This document shows, piece after piece, positions 25,538-34,397 of a DNA stretch of 64,000 nucleotides (its first letter is position 1; each line of letters begins with the position of its first letter). Below the pieces are notes generated by a model. That model did not search any database and was not told the DNA's origin. It worked only from the letters and a program-made list of their open reading frames with translations. Location: the NCBI RefSeq assembly GCF_003545715.1, contig NZ_QVNU01000005.1, forward strand, positions 417,711-481,710, given 5' to 3'. The stretch comes from Taibaiella koreensis. Its GTDB lineage: Bacteria > Bacteroidota > Bacteroidia > Chitinophagales > Chitinophagaceae. Both the position numbers and the translations under genes were made by a program.

Positions 25538-25981
25538 TTGAAGAGGACCAAACTTCAGGCTGTCTGCTTGCTGGCAGCAACAATATTTTTCTCTTTAAAA
25601 GCCCATAGCCAGACGACTCAGACCGGCATGCCGCTTCCCGGCAACAATGAGATCATCCTGGAACAATTCGAATGGCATAACATTCCGGGTAAGGACACGC
25701 CGAAAGTAGCCGTGCGCTTTACTTTGCGCAACCTTTCCGGCGACAAACCGATCCGGTCTGCCCGCTTTACTCTCATAGCCAAAGACAAGAACGGGGTTAT
25801 GCTCATGGAAGGTGGCTCGGCGCTGCACCAGTTGTCCGGCCAGGAAACGATAACGCCCGGCACTTCAGGCACTTTCTCTTTCCCAGCCGCCTATACGATC
25901 CGCGGCGTAGATCAGGTCGTTCTGAAAGAAGTATATGTCACATTTTCCAATGGCTCGCTTTCTATATTGAAAGAGCTATGA
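25538..25981 (+). CDS. small exported protein of unknown function
   Basis: A 147-residue protein with a signal peptide (KRTKLQAVCLLAATIFFSLKAHSQ) and a beta-rich body, likely an immunoglobulin-like or FxLD-type fold: alternating strands such as KVAVRFTLRNLSG and ARFTLIAKDKNG. The start is a TTG at 25538; no ATG exists before the signal peptide, and the leader it gives is textbook in form. I do not recognise a family. It is convergent with the LolA-like gene, with a perfect hairpin in between. Confidence 0.7.
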   Translation: MKRTKLQAVCLLAATIFFSLKAHSQTTQTGMPLPGNNEIILEQFEWHNIPGKDTPKVAVRFTLRNLSGDKPIRSARFTLIAKDKNGVMLMEGGSALHQLSGQETITPGTSGTFSFPAAYTIRGVDQVVLKEVYVTFSNGSLSILKEL

Positions 25982-26004
25982 CCTCTTCCCACCTACATCC
26001 GGAG

Positions 26005-26039
26005 CCAACAAAGGCTGCCTATGGGGCAGCCTTTGTTGG
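26005..26039. terminator. bidirectional hairpin between convergent genes
   Basis: A perfect 15-bp stem (CCAACAAAGGCTGCC at 26005-26019 with its complement at 26025-26039) and a 5-base loop. It sits between the stops of two convergent genes and can serve both; T tracts are weak on either side. Confidence 0.75.
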
Positions 26040-26061
26040 GGAAAAACAGGGTGAACACGAC

Positions 26062-26778
26062 TTATTGTGGCACCTTAAAATAGCTTTCGTCTTTAATGGT
26101 GTTCACTTCTACCTTGCTCAAGGTAAGCGAGCCCGACATACCGGCTTCTTCTTTCATCGGCACCACGATACCTTCCGGTAATTTGGTATGATTGCTGAAG
26201 TTTGAAACGACTTCCATAGTCTGGCCCATCGCATCTGCCTTTTCCACAGAACGCACGAGGTACCACGTAGCAGCATCGATAAAGTAAATATGCTCGCCCT
26301 TTTCGGCATCGGTCACTTTCAGCTTAAATGCCGGCTTACCGTCGATATCTTCTTTGCCGGCAAGCTCAATAGCGTATTTTTTTGCATCAGCCTCCATCAG
26401 CTTGTCCTGGAAATCAAGATGCTCAGCAGCTTCCTTTATCTGCTCCTGGGGCATTTGCTGTGGTTTCGTCTGTCCTTGTATAGGCATAAACGACCATCCT
26501 CCCGTAGGAGTAATGATGAAATAATTACTCACCCCTCCGATAACAAGGTCTTGCTTCAAGCCTTTACCTTTTAATACGGCAATGACCATATCGATCTCGG
26601 AGCCGTTCATATTGGCCTTACCCTCTTTTTTCATAGAGGTGATCTTGGACCAGTTGGCAGTTCCGCCTATGGCGTCATTATGTTTTTTTACGATCTCCTT
26701 GGCGTCCTGTGCGGTCGCCGTGGCAGCGGTAGCCAAAGAAAACAGGCCGGCCAGCAGGACTTTGGTTGTTTTTTTCAT
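26062..26778 (-). CDS. LolA-like outer-membrane-lipoprotein-sorting family protein
   Basis: A 238-residue exported protein. The signal peptide (MKKTTKVLLAGLFSLATAATATAQ) leads into AKEIVKKHNDAIGG, the N-terminal helix typical of Bacteroidota LolA-like proteins, then an extended half-barrel of strands including IYFIDAATWYLVRSVEKAD, which matches the pattern where such proteins describe a ligand-binding sheet. True LolA is shorter and carries lipoproteins across the periplasm; members of this longer group are of unknown cargo. The assignment rests on overall pattern rather than a catalytic motif. Confidence 0.6.
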   Translation of the reverse strand: MKKTTKVLLAGLFSLATAATATAQDAKEIVKKHNDAIGGTANWSKITSMKKEGKANMNGSEIDMVIAVLKGKGLKQDLVIGGVSNYFIITPTGGWSFMPIQGQTKPQQMPQEQIKEAAEHLDFQDKLMEADAKKYAIELAGKEDIDGKPAFKLKVTDAEKGEHIYFIDAATWYLVRSVEKADAMGQTMEVVSNFSNHTKLPEGIVVPMKEEAGMSGSLTLSKVEVNTIKDESYFKVPQ

Positions 26779-26915
26779 AGCATTTTATAAGTAGGGTGCT
26801 AATGTACAGGTTTCCCGGCGGAAATGGCCGCCCTGTCTGTTAATAATTACGAATACGTTGCGCTCCTGTAAAGGGATATCTTAAATGGCCGGCTTCACCC
26901 CAAGGAGAGTGCCCC

Positions 26916-27128
26916 CTACTCAATATAGCATTGGTAAGTTGTCCCCAGGGTAGATTGCTTTTGATTACAGTCGTCTTCGGCGCTATTCTTGGTTTTGGCC
27001 CTTACAGAATACCGGTATGTTTCTACCCCGTTCAATTTGCATACACAGTCGTAGTCTTTGTTGCAGGAAGTAAACAGGAAGCCGCCTATAGCCGTCACAG
27101 CCAGTGTTATGAGCATTTTCTTTTTCAT
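26916..27128 (-). CDS. small lipoprotein
   Basis: A 70-residue protein with a lipoprotein signal (MKKKMLITLAVTAIGGFLFTSC, Cys22 as the lipidated residue). The mature part of 49 residues carries four further cysteines (DCVC, DDC, QC), which could form two disulphide bonds in the periplasm. No family is recognised. It stands alone between convergent and divergent neighbours. Confidence 0.65.
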   Translation of the reverse strand: MKKKMLITLAVTAIGGFLFTSCNKDYDCVCKLNGVETYRYSVRAKTKNSAEDDCNQKQSTLGTTYQCYIE

Positions 27129-27219
27129 ACCGTGTTGTTTTTGGGTCAGCTATACCAACAGGAGCACATCTGCTTTTGTTCCGTCCAAACCCATAAAGTA
27201 ATGCTAAGGCCTTTCCAAA

Positions 27220-28245
27220 TTATCCCTTATCCTGCGGCAGGAGGCCAATAGCCCTGCCATGCTCGATGGCCTCCGAACTATGCTCAAAGAAGCAGGAATG
27301 GACATTTGCAGGTAAGCCCGAAAGTAAGGTCTCTGTCGCCACGGCCCGCGAAGCACGCACGTTGCGGATATAAATGGCATAGATCTGCCCGGGATGCTTT
27401 TCCGCTATTGCCCGGTACAACTGAGGATCCTGCTGCGAGTTATCGCCCAGCAATACGAATTGCTGGCGCGGAAAGGCCTGCAGCACACGTGATATGCGGA
27501 TAAGCTTGCCCGAATGTCCGGTCTTGCCGCTCCGGAGCAATTCAAACCATCGCTTTACCTGGTTGAGCAGAAAAATGCCGGGCGGCAGGTTATTGTAGCT
27601 GAAGACACGGTCCAGATAATCATACAGGTTCCATTCGCTGCTCGACACGTAAAACATAGGATTGGGCGCCGCAGCATGGGTATGCGCCAGCGAAAGCAGT
27701 TTATAGTGATTGGCCGTTTCGAGGAAAATGCGCCGCCGCTCCGGGTTACGCGCCAACAGCTCGTATAGCCGCCGGAATACCGTCGCGGAATAAGACTTCA
27801 TGATCGTGTCGTCGATGTCGGAAATAAAGGCGAACTGGGTTACATGCGGTACCCAAAGCTTCCCTTCGGCAGGCGCCGGGTTGTCGTTGCCTAGGCCTAC
27901 CGTAAAAGGATGCCAGCCTGCGGCCAGCGTGTGTGCCGAAGCCCATTCAAAACGGAAAAAGCCATCATACTCGCTATGCCCCTCCAGCACCTGATCGTAA
28001 AATTGTAACCGTAGCGGGACATAAGGCGCCGGTTTGAGCACAAATAACCGTACCAGCTGCACCAGGTTGAGCAAAAAGCTGTTCCTGAAGCGCCGGAACC
28101 TGTAGGGCTTTCTATGGAAAACATGACCATACACCACCAGGCTGCCTGTATGTCCGAAACCCTGGTAAACTTTTATAAAGGCTTTTCGTTGTATGGAAGG
28201 TCCTGCCTCGCGTCGCAGCATAAATTCAACCGGTACCCGGCTCAT
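27220..28245 (-). CDS. APP1-family phosphatidate phosphatase-like protein
   Basis: A 341-residue protein with the APP1 catalytic domain (DUF2183, PF09949). The HAD-like motif DIDDT is at residues 143-147 in FAFISDIDDTIMKS, followed by NPMFYVSSSEWNLYDYL and KRWFELLRSGKTGHSGKL, all hallmarks of the family; yeast App1 dephosphorylates phosphatidate to diacylglycerol. The N-terminal 100 residues are beta-rich (FIKVYQGFGHTGSLVVYGHVF). The first ATG (28245) is three bases from the start of the divergent lipid-kinase gene; ATG 28221 is an alternative start. Substrate in this bacterium is unproved. Confidence 0.85.
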   Translation of the reverse strand: MSRVPVEFMLRREAGPSIQRKAFIKVYQGFGHTGSLVVYGHVFHRKPYRFRRFRNSFLLNLVQLVRLFVLKPAPYVPLRLQFYDQVLEGHSEYDGFFRFEWASAHTLAAGWHPFTVGLGNDNPAPAEGKLWVPHVTQFAFISDIDDTIMKSYSATVFRRLYELLARNPERRRIFLETANHYKLLSLAHTHAAAPNPMFYVSSSEWNLYDYLDRVFSYNNLPPGIFLLNQVKRWFELLRSGKTGHSGKLIRISRVLQAFPRQQFVLLGDNSQQDPQLYRAIAEKHPGQIYAIYIRNVRASRAVATETLLSGLPANVHSCFFEHSSEAIEHGRAIGLLPQDKG

Positions 28246-28248
28246 CTG

Positions 28249-29127
28249 ATGAACAGCATAACACCCGAATTAAAGCTATTGTTTGTGATCAATCCCGGTT
28301 CGGGTAATCATGCCGTCGATTTCGAAGCCCTCATTACCGAATTTTTCAACGCTTATCCTGCCATCCGCACCGAGCAGCACCTGCTCGGTGACCATACCGA
28401 TTGCCATGTATTGAAACAAACCCTGCTGGCTGCCCGGCCCGACCGCATCGTCGCTGTGGGCGGCGACGGCACCATCAAGCTACTGGCCGAAATACTTACC
28501 GGGACCGATATTCCGCTGGGCATTGTGCCCGCAGGCTCGGCCAATGGCATGGCCAAAGAGCTGCGCATCCCCCTGGATGCACACGCCGCCCTCAAAGTGG
28601 TCCTGGAAGGCAGCCCGCACAGGATACACCTGGTACGCATCAACGGCGAGCTATGCATCCACCTCAGCGATATCGGCTTCAATGCCTATGTAGTCAAAAC
28701 CTTCGATGCTCAGGGCCACAGGGGCATGCTGGGCTATATCAAAGCGGCCTGGAAGGTGCTGTGGCGGCACTCCCGCATGAAGGCAGTATTCAGCATCAAC
28801 AACCGTACCGTAGAGCGTAAAGCCGTAATGATCGTGGTCGCCAACGCAACCAGCTATGGCACCGGTATCCGTATCAACCCCGAAGGCCGTCTCGACGACG
28901 ACCTCTTCGAAGTAGTGATCGTACGCAAAATATCCCTGCTTGAAATATTCAAGATGGCCTTTACCCGCCGGCCTTTCAATCCGCGTAAAACGGAGCTTTT
29001 CCAAACCCGTTCGCTGCTGATCCGCTCCAGACACAAAGCACATTTCCAGGTCGACGGCGAATACCGAGGAAAAGTCAATGAGCTGCGGGCCGAGCTATTG
29101 CCGGCCGCCCTTTCCATCATCTACTAA
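28249..29127 (+). CDS. diacylglycerol/lipid kinase family protein
   Basis: A 292-residue YegS/DgkB-type kinase (DAGK catalytic domain). The start at ATG 28249 places the strand LLFVINPGSGN at residues 9-19, where the family begins; the ATP-binding GGDGT and the PLGIVPAGSANGMAKEL segment follow. The C-terminal domain includes FQVDGEYRG. It phosphorylates a lipid hydroxyl, possibly diacylglycerol, sphingolipid or a related membrane lipid. The gene diverges from the APP1-type phosphatase with only 3 bp between start codons, so each promoter must lie inside the other gene. Confidence 0.9.
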   Translation: MNSITPELKLLFVINPGSGNHAVDFEALITEFFNAYPAIRTEQHLLGDHTDCHVLKQTLLAARPDRIVAVGGDGTIKLLAEILTGTDIPLGIVPAGSANGMAKELRIPLDAHAALKVVLEGSPHRIHLVRINGELCIHLSDIGFNAYVVKTFDAQGHRGMLGYIKAAWKVLWRHSRMKAVFSINNRTVERKAVMIVVANATSYGTGIRINPEGRLDDDLFEVVIVRKISLLEIFKMAFTRRPFNPRKTELFQTRSLLIRSRHKAHFQVDGEYRGKVNELRAELLPAALSIIY

Positions 29128-29198
29128 AACAACTGTAGCTACAACAGTTAGGTCGAAAATATTCTATGCCCCCCTCACGTGGAATGTCTAAGGCTGTT

Positions 29199-29206
29199 TA
29201 TCTTTG
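29199..29206 (+). promoter_or_regulatory. -7 box before the glycosyltransferase operon
   Basis: TATCTTTG, an exact match to TAnnTTTG, 120 bp before the ATG of the GT87 gene; this implies a leader of about 110 bases with no evident structure. Confidence 0.4.
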
Positions 29207-29325
29207 CACTCTGGCCACATCTGCCGGCAATAATATTGCCCGTTGATCGTTTTGGTCAGATAATCCCTTGCTTCCCTGAACCAGAAGCCCGTGGAGGACT
29301 TGTTCCAATTTGCATTGAACCGCAT

Positions 29326-30468
29326 ATGAACCCTGTAAGTAAATTTAAGTCCCTGTTGCAGGACAACAGGACCGTTATATTCCTATACCTGGCTATCACC
29401 ATAGTCTCTTGCGTGCAATTGATACTGATCGACAAGAATAACAACTTCTATATCTTCCGGTCGTCCAGCTATCACTTGCTCCACGGCCTGCCATTGTACA
29501 AGGCTTATCCTAAAGAGTATTTTGACTTTTTTTACTACAATCCCGTATTTCCGGTATTGTTCCTGCCTTTTGCCTTGCTGCCGCTGTACACCGGGCTGGT
29601 CGTATGGCTCATCGCTATCTCCCTTTGCTGCTATTTCGTCTTTAAAAAAATACCGCTCGCCAGCCATAAGGTAAATGCCTTCATGCTGATGCTGCTTTTT
29701 GACCTCCACAATAACCTTGATCATACCCAGACCAATCCCTTCGTGCTTTCCTTCATGCTGCTCGTGTGGATATTGATGGAAAAAGAAAAACTTTTCTGGG
29801 CATCGTTCTTTATTGTCCTCTGCTTTTTGATCAAAGGATATGGGGGTATTATCTGTCTTCTTTGTCTATACTACCGCAACTGGTACAAAATGATATTTTA
29901 TGGTCTTTTCTGGCTTATCGCCTTCCATATCCTGTTGCTGCTTTTTGTAACGCCTCATACGGCCCTGCAATATTACAGCGACTGGCTGCAGGTCATTTCC
30001 AGCGACGGCATTAAAGAAAGCTATTCGATCTACGGTGTGCTGAATAATCTCAACGAAATACTACCTGAGAAATTTATACTGGCCGGCGCCCTGCTCCTGC
30101 TGGCGGCCTTTATGGCCATGCAATTCTTCATCAGGCAAAGAGAGAAAAGCCATATTGTGGCCTTTCTGCTCATCTGGGTCATCGTATTCAACCGGGCATC
30201 CGAGTCAGCAACCTATATCATAGATATTGCCGGCTGCGCTATCTGGTACCTTAGCCGGCCCGCCAATAGGTTTTCGACTGCATTGTTCTGGATTACCCTG
30301 TTGGTAGCCACACTCATACCTACCGATATATCCGCGGCATTCGACGATTTCCGTTACCACTATTATCTTAAATGCGTGCTTAGCTTGTTCATCCTGGCCG
30401 ATATCTTTATCTATACGGCAGGCTCGTTGCGGCGGCAAAACATCACCGTTAAACCAGCGAGCTTATGA
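29326..30468 (+). CDS. GT87-family membrane glycosyltransferase
   Basis: A 380-residue polytopic membrane protein (DUF2029, GT87) with about ten hydrophobic spans. The N-terminal pattern with YHLLHGLPLYKAYPKEYFDFFYYNPVF fits the first periplasmic loop of these polyprenyl-phosphate-sugar-dependent transferases, and an Asp lies in that loop. The start at 29326 (MNPVSKFKSLL) follows from the topology; upstream in-frame residues look non-coding. Its stop overlaps the start of the GT2 gene by ATGA. It would add a sugar from a lipid carrier to an acceptor at the outer face of the inner membrane. Confidence 0.8.
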   Translation: MNPVSKFKSLLQDNRTVIFLYLAITIVSCVQLILIDKNNNFYIFRSSSYHLLHGLPLYKAYPKEYFDFFYYNPVFPVLFLPFALLPLYTGLVVWLIAISLCCYFVFKKIPLASHKVNAFMLMLLFDLHNNLDHTQTNPFVLSFMLLVWILMEKEKLFWASFFIVLCFLIKGYGGIICLLCLYYRNWYKMIFYGLFWLIAFHILLLLFVTPHTALQYYSDWLQVISSDGIKESYSIYGVLNNLNEILPEKFILAGALLLLAAFMAMQFFIRQREKSHIVAFLLIWVIVFNRASESATYIIDIAGCAIWYLSRPANRFSTALFWITLLVATLIPTDISAAFDDFRYHYYLKCVLSLFILADIFIYTAGSLRRQNITVKPASL

Positions 30469-31211
30469 TATTGGACCTTGTCATTCCTTTCTACAATCCG
30501 AAACAGGGCTGGGAGCAGAAGCTGGCGCGCAGGTTCACCACACTGACCGACGAGCACTTTGGCGGCGATAAGCATCTCATCAACGTGATCATTGTTAACG
30601 ACGGATCCCGCGACCGCTTCGGCGAAACGGAAATCGCCTATCTGCGCCAGCACATACCACACCTCAAGGTTGTCTCTTATGTCGAAAACAAAGGCAAGGG
30701 ACATGCGCTGCGTTGCGGCGTGGCTGAAGCCCTGACCAGCTACTGCATTTACTCCGACAATGATTTTCCCTTCGGCCTGGGTGTTATCAGGGAAATGTAC
30801 AACACGCTGCAGCAGGGCGCCGATATCGTAACCGGCCGCCGCACCAGGGGCAATTATTTCAGCCACCTTCCTTTCAAACGCAAAGTGATCTCCAAAGGGC
30901 TCGCCTTTGTTAACCGCTTTATACTACGCCTACCCGTAAGCGATACCCAGGCCGGCATCAAAGGCTTCAACCGGCTGGGCCGCAAGCTATTCCTGCAAAC
31001 TACAACGGAACGGTTCCTTTTCGATATGGAATTTATACTGCTGGCCGGACGCGTTACTGGCATCCGCATACAGGAGATCGACGTAAATGTGGTGGCAGGT
31101 ACCGAAATGACCGATTTCAGCCGCAAAGTCATGCAGCAGGAGTTCCGAAACCTTATCCGTATTCTCTTAAAAAAGAAAAATGGGAAACAATCCCGGAAAG
31201 ATATTATTTAG
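30465..31211 (+). CDS. GT2-family glycosyltransferase (polyprenyl-phosphate sugar synthase-like)
   Basis: A 248-residue GT-A enzyme of family 2, similar to dolichol-phosphate sugar synthases without a membrane domain: LDLVIPFYN, VNDGSRD, ENKGKGHALRCGV, the metal-binding YSDNDFPFG and DTQAGIKGFNR, which is where the carrier-binding helix lies. It would charge a polyprenyl phosphate with a sugar on the cytoplasmic side, supplying the GT87 transferase with which it is translationally coupled. It overlaps the deacetylase gene by 32 bp at the 3' end. Confidence 0.88.
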   Translation: MILDLVIPFYNPKQGWEQKLARRFTTLTDEHFGGDKHLINVIIVNDGSRDRFGETEIAYLRQHIPHLKVVSYVENKGKGHALRCGVAEALTSYCIYSDNDFPFGLGVIREMYNTLQQGADIVTGRRTRGNYFSHLPFKRKVISKGLAFVNRFILRLPVSDTQAGIKGFNRLGRKLFLQTTTERFLFDMEFILLAGRVTGIRIQEIDVNVVAGTEMTDFSRKVMQQEFRNLIRILLKKKNGKQSRKDII

Positions 31212-31998
31212 CATCGACCTCGAAGAATTCGATATTCCCGGAGAATACGGGCTCGACCTGCCCCTGCAAACCAAGCTTGAGGTGAGCCTCCGTGGCATGC
31301 AGGCGTTGGAAGCGCTTATGGACCGGTACCAGGTGCGCGGCACACTGTTCACTACGGCATTCTGGGCGCAGCATTATCCCGATTATGTGCGCCGGCTTTC
31401 GGAACGGCACGAGATTGCCTCGCATACTTTTTACCACAACCGGTTTGAAGCAGCCGATCTGGCCAGGTCGCGGGAAGTCCTTACCGCCATCACCGGCAAA
31501 GAAGTTACCGGCCTGCGCATGCCCCTGATGCAGGAGATCGATACTACTGCCGTAGCTGCTGCCGGCTATACCTACGACTCGTCCCTGCACCCCACCTGGC
31601 TGCCCGGCCGCTACAATCACCTTAAGGCCAGCCGCACGCTCTATGCCCGGGAAGACCTGTGGATATTACCGGCCAGCGTAACGCCCCTGCTCCGCCTTCC
31701 GGTGTTCTGGCTTATGCTTAAAAATATGCCCATCAGCCTGTATAAACTTCTGTGCCGGCGCATCCTTATCAAAGACGGCTATATTGTGCTGTATGTGCAT
31801 CCCTGGGAATTTACCGACCTTAGCACCTATCCGCTTCCAAGTCTTATCAAAAGGAAAGATGGCGGTAAGCTGCTCAGTAAGCTGGAGGCCTTATTTGCCT
31901 ACTTCAGCAAAGTAGGCTGTACTTTCGAAACCCATGCCTCTTTCATCAAAAGCAGGACCGGCGTACCGCAGGCAATCCCCTCAGAAAGCCATTATTGA
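31180..31998 (+). CDS. polysaccharide deacetylase family protein (NodB domain)
   Basis: A 272-residue NodB-type deacetylase. Metal and catalytic residues are visible: SIDLEEFD with Asp13 near the N-terminus, His82 and His86 in EIASHTFYH, GLRMP, YTYDSS and the C-terminal LYVHPWEF. The arrangement resembles cytosolic or inner-membrane deformylases and deacetylases such as ArnD, which act on lipid-linked sugars before transfer. It is the third gene of a coupled operon with GT87 and GT2, so its substrate is probably the same lipid-linked sugar. Confidence 0.85.
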   Translation: MGNNPGKILFSIDLEEFDIPGEYGLDLPLQTKLEVSLRGMQALEALMDRYQVRGTLFTTAFWAQHYPDYVRRLSERHEIASHTFYHNRFEAADLARSREVLTAITGKEVTGLRMPLMQEIDTTAVAAAGYTYDSSLHPTWLPGRYNHLKASRTLYAREDLWILPASVTPLLRLPVFWLMLKNMPISLYKLLCRRILIKDGYIVLYVHPWEFTDLSTYPLPSLIKRKDGGKLLSKLEALFAYFSKVGCTFETHASFIKSRTGVPQAIPSESHY

Positions 31999-32053
31999 TG
32001 CCCTGCCTTAAACCTAAGGCCTTTTGTCTTGTTTAATAAAGAAAAAGAACGCT

Positions 32054-32503
32054 ATGCAAACAATATTGCGCTCCTTCGTCCTGCTTATATGCCTGAGCCT
32101 GTTAACAGTCTCCGATACCTTTGCCGGCTCGCTCATCGACGATATCCTGCGCTATACCAACGAATACCGTCAATCGAAAGGCAAACCGCCCCTCGAGCTG
32201 GATAACGAAGCAAGCGACCAGGCCGAGGCCCATAGCCGGGATATGGCAAAAGGCCGAAACGGATTTGGTCACGAAGGATTTAACGATCGCGTGAAAGCCG
32301 TATCGAACAGTGTGGGCAAGGTATCGGCAGCTGCTGAAAATGTAGCTTACGGCGATATGAATGCCCGCCAGGTCGTCGATGGTTGGATCAAAAGCAAGGG
32401 GCATCGAAAAAATATGCTGGGCGATTACAACCTGATCGGTATCGGTGTCGCCAAAGGTCGCGATGGCGCGCTGTATTTTACCCAGCTTTTCATCAGGCAT
32501 TAA
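32054..32503 (+). CDS. CAP-domain secreted protein (SCP/PR-1 family)
   Basis: A 149-residue exported protein with a signal peptide (MQTILRSFVLLICLSLLTVSDTFA) and one CAP domain: ILRYTNEYRQSKGKPPLELD, AEAHSRDMA, FGHEGF, AAENVAYG, WIKSKGHRKNML and IGIGVAKG. The two His and two Glu of the CAP cavity (HSRD, GHEG, AENV, GHRK) are present. Bacterial CAP proteins are of uncertain role. ATG 32054 was chosen over an upstream TTG because the signal peptide begins there. Confidence 0.9.
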   Translation: MQTILRSFVLLICLSLLTVSDTFAGSLIDDILRYTNEYRQSKGKPPLELDNEASDQAEAHSRDMAKGRNGFGHEGFNDRVKAVSNSVGKVSAAAENVAYGDMNARQVVDGWIKSKGHRKNMLGDYNLIGIGVAKGRDGALYFTQLFIRH

Positions 32504-32558
32504 CAAGCCGCATTTGATTATATTTGAAGCACGGATTGCAACCCATCCGTTTCTTCCG

Positions 32559-34382
32559 ATGAAAAGAACATTCCTCTATCTCAGCGCCTGCGCTACACTA
32601 CTGGCTGCCGCATGTGGCGGCGGCAACAGTAACGGCGGTGGCAATAATGCGCAAAAAGAAGCACAAGCCTTTATTGACAGCTATACCCAAAAGTATGTCG
32701 ATTTGTATACCCGTGCTTCAGAAGCCCACTGGAAAGCCAATATCGAGATCAAAGCCGGCGACAGCACCAATTCAATAGCCGAACAAAAGGCCGATGAAGC
32801 CACCGCCGAATTCACGGGCAGTACCGCCAACATTGAGCAGGCAAAAAAATTCCTCGCCCTTAAAAACGAACTGACACCGATACAGGTGAAGCAGTTGGAA
32901 CATATCCTGTACTTTGCCGCCAACAACCCGCAGACCATAGCCGATGTAGTGAAGCAGCGGATCAAAGCCGAAAGCGAGCAAACGCAGAAGCTGTATGGTT
33001 TCCAGTACTTGCTCGGTGGTAAAAAAGTGTCGACCAACCAGATCGACGATATCCTCAAGTCGGAAACGGATCTCAGCAAACGCCTGGCGGCATGGAACGC
33101 CAGCAAGGAAGTAGGCAAAACGCTGAAAAGCGGGCTGGTCAACCTGCGCGACCTGCGCAATAAGACAGTTCAGGCCCTGGGCTATAAGGATTTCTTTGCT
33201 TACCAGGTATCGGATTATGGTATGAGCGCCGATGAGATGACGCAGACCATGGACAAGCTGATGGCCGACCTGTGGCCGTTGTACCGTGAGCTGCACACCT
33301 ATATGCGTTACGAGCTGGCGAAAAAATACAATGTCAAAGAAATACCCGACTATATCCCTGCACATTGGCTTAGCAACCGCTGGGGACAAGACTGGAGCGC
33401 GATCGTAAATGTAAAAGGCCTCAATCTCGATAGCGTATTGGGCAAGAAGACGCCGGAATGGATCGTGAAAGAAGGTGAAAAGCTCTATGTAAGCCTGGGC
33501 TTCCCCTCCCTGCCACAATCCTTCTGGGACAAGTCCAGCCTGTATCCCTACCCTGCCGACTCGGCCGTCAAGAAAAACAATCATGCCTCGGCCTGGCATA
33601 TGAACCTGGACAAGGACGTACGCAGCCTGATGAGCGTGGAGCCCAATGCCGAATGGTTTGAGACCGCTAACCATGAGCTGGGCCATATCTACTACTACTT
33701 GTCGTACAGCAATCCCAAGGTACCGATGTTACTGCGTGAAGGTGCCAACAGGGCTTATCACGAAGCTGTGGGCAGTATGATGGGACTGGCTGCGATGCAA
33801 AAACCCTACCTCGTTGGCCGTGGCCTCATCGATGCCGGAGTACAGACCGACAGCGTGCAATCGTTGCTGAAAGAAGCCATGAACACGGTAGTGTTTATTT
33901 TCTTCTGCTCGGGTACCATGAGTAATTTTGAGAAAGAAATGTACAGCAACAACCTGCCACAGGATCAGTTTAACCAGCGCTGGTGGGCGCTGGCTAAAAA
34001 ATACCAGGGTATCGTACCACCTGCCGAACGCGGCGAGGAATACTGCGATGCCGCTACCAAGACCCATATCAACGACGATCCGGCACAGTACTACGACTAT
34101 GCCTTATCGTATGTTATCCTGTACCAGTTACACAATCATATTGCGAAAAACATCCTGAAACAGGACCCCAGGGCCACCAATTATTATGGCAATAAGGAAA
34201 TCGGTAGCTTCCTGAAAACCATACTGGAAAACGGTTCTGCCAAAGACTGGCGCGAGGTGCTGAAAGCATCGACCGGCGACGATCTGAACGGCAAAGCGAT
34301 GCTGGATTATTTTCAACCACTGGTATCCTGGCTGAAACAGCAAAATGCCGGCCGCAAATACAGCTTGCCGGAACAACTCTGA
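32559..34382 (+). CDS. M2-family metallopeptidase (ACE-like peptidyl-dipeptidase), lipoprotein
   Basis: A 607-residue lipoprotein: signal MKRTFLYLSACATLLAAAC with lipidated Cys19, then a full-length M2 peptidase domain. The zinc motif is HELGH at 372-376, the third ligand Glu lies in REGANRAYHEAVGSM, as in angiotensin-converting enzyme. It removes dipeptides from peptide C-termini and would act at the outer membrane or in the periplasm. The 5' end overlaps the end of the CAP-domain reading frame only if an upstream start is used; the lipobox start at 32559 is well placed. Bacterial M2 enzymes are sparse. Confidence 0.92.
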   Translation: MKRTFLYLSACATLLAAACGGGNSNGGGNNAQKEAQAFIDSYTQKYVDLYTRASEAHWKANIEIKAGDSTNSIAEQKADEATAEFTGSTANIEQAKKFLALKNELTPIQVKQLEHILYFAANNPQTIADVVKQRIKAESEQTQKLYGFQYLLGGKKVSTNQIDDILKSETDLSKRLAAWNASKEVGKTLKSGLVNLRDLRNKTVQALGYKDFFAYQVSDYGMSADEMTQTMDKLMADLWPLYRELHTYMRYELAKKYNVKEIPDYIPAHWLSNRWGQDWSAIVNVKGLNLDSVLGKKTPEWIVKEGEKLYVSLGFPSLPQSFWDKSSLYPYPADSAVKKNNHASAWHMNLDKDVRSLMSVEPNAEWFETANHELGHIYYYLSYSNPKVPMLLREGANRAYHEAVGSMMGLAAMQKPYLVGRGLIDAGVQTDSVQSLLKEAMNTVVFIFFCSGTMSNFEKEMYSNNLPQDQFNQRWWALAKKYQGIVPPAERGEEYCDAATKTHINDDPAQYYDYALSYVILYQLHNHIAKNILKQDPRATNYYGNKEIGSFLKTILENGSAKDWREVLKASTGDDLNGKAMLDYFQPLVSWLKQQNAGRKYSLPEQL

Positions 34383-34397
34383 CCTTTAACAAGGAAA

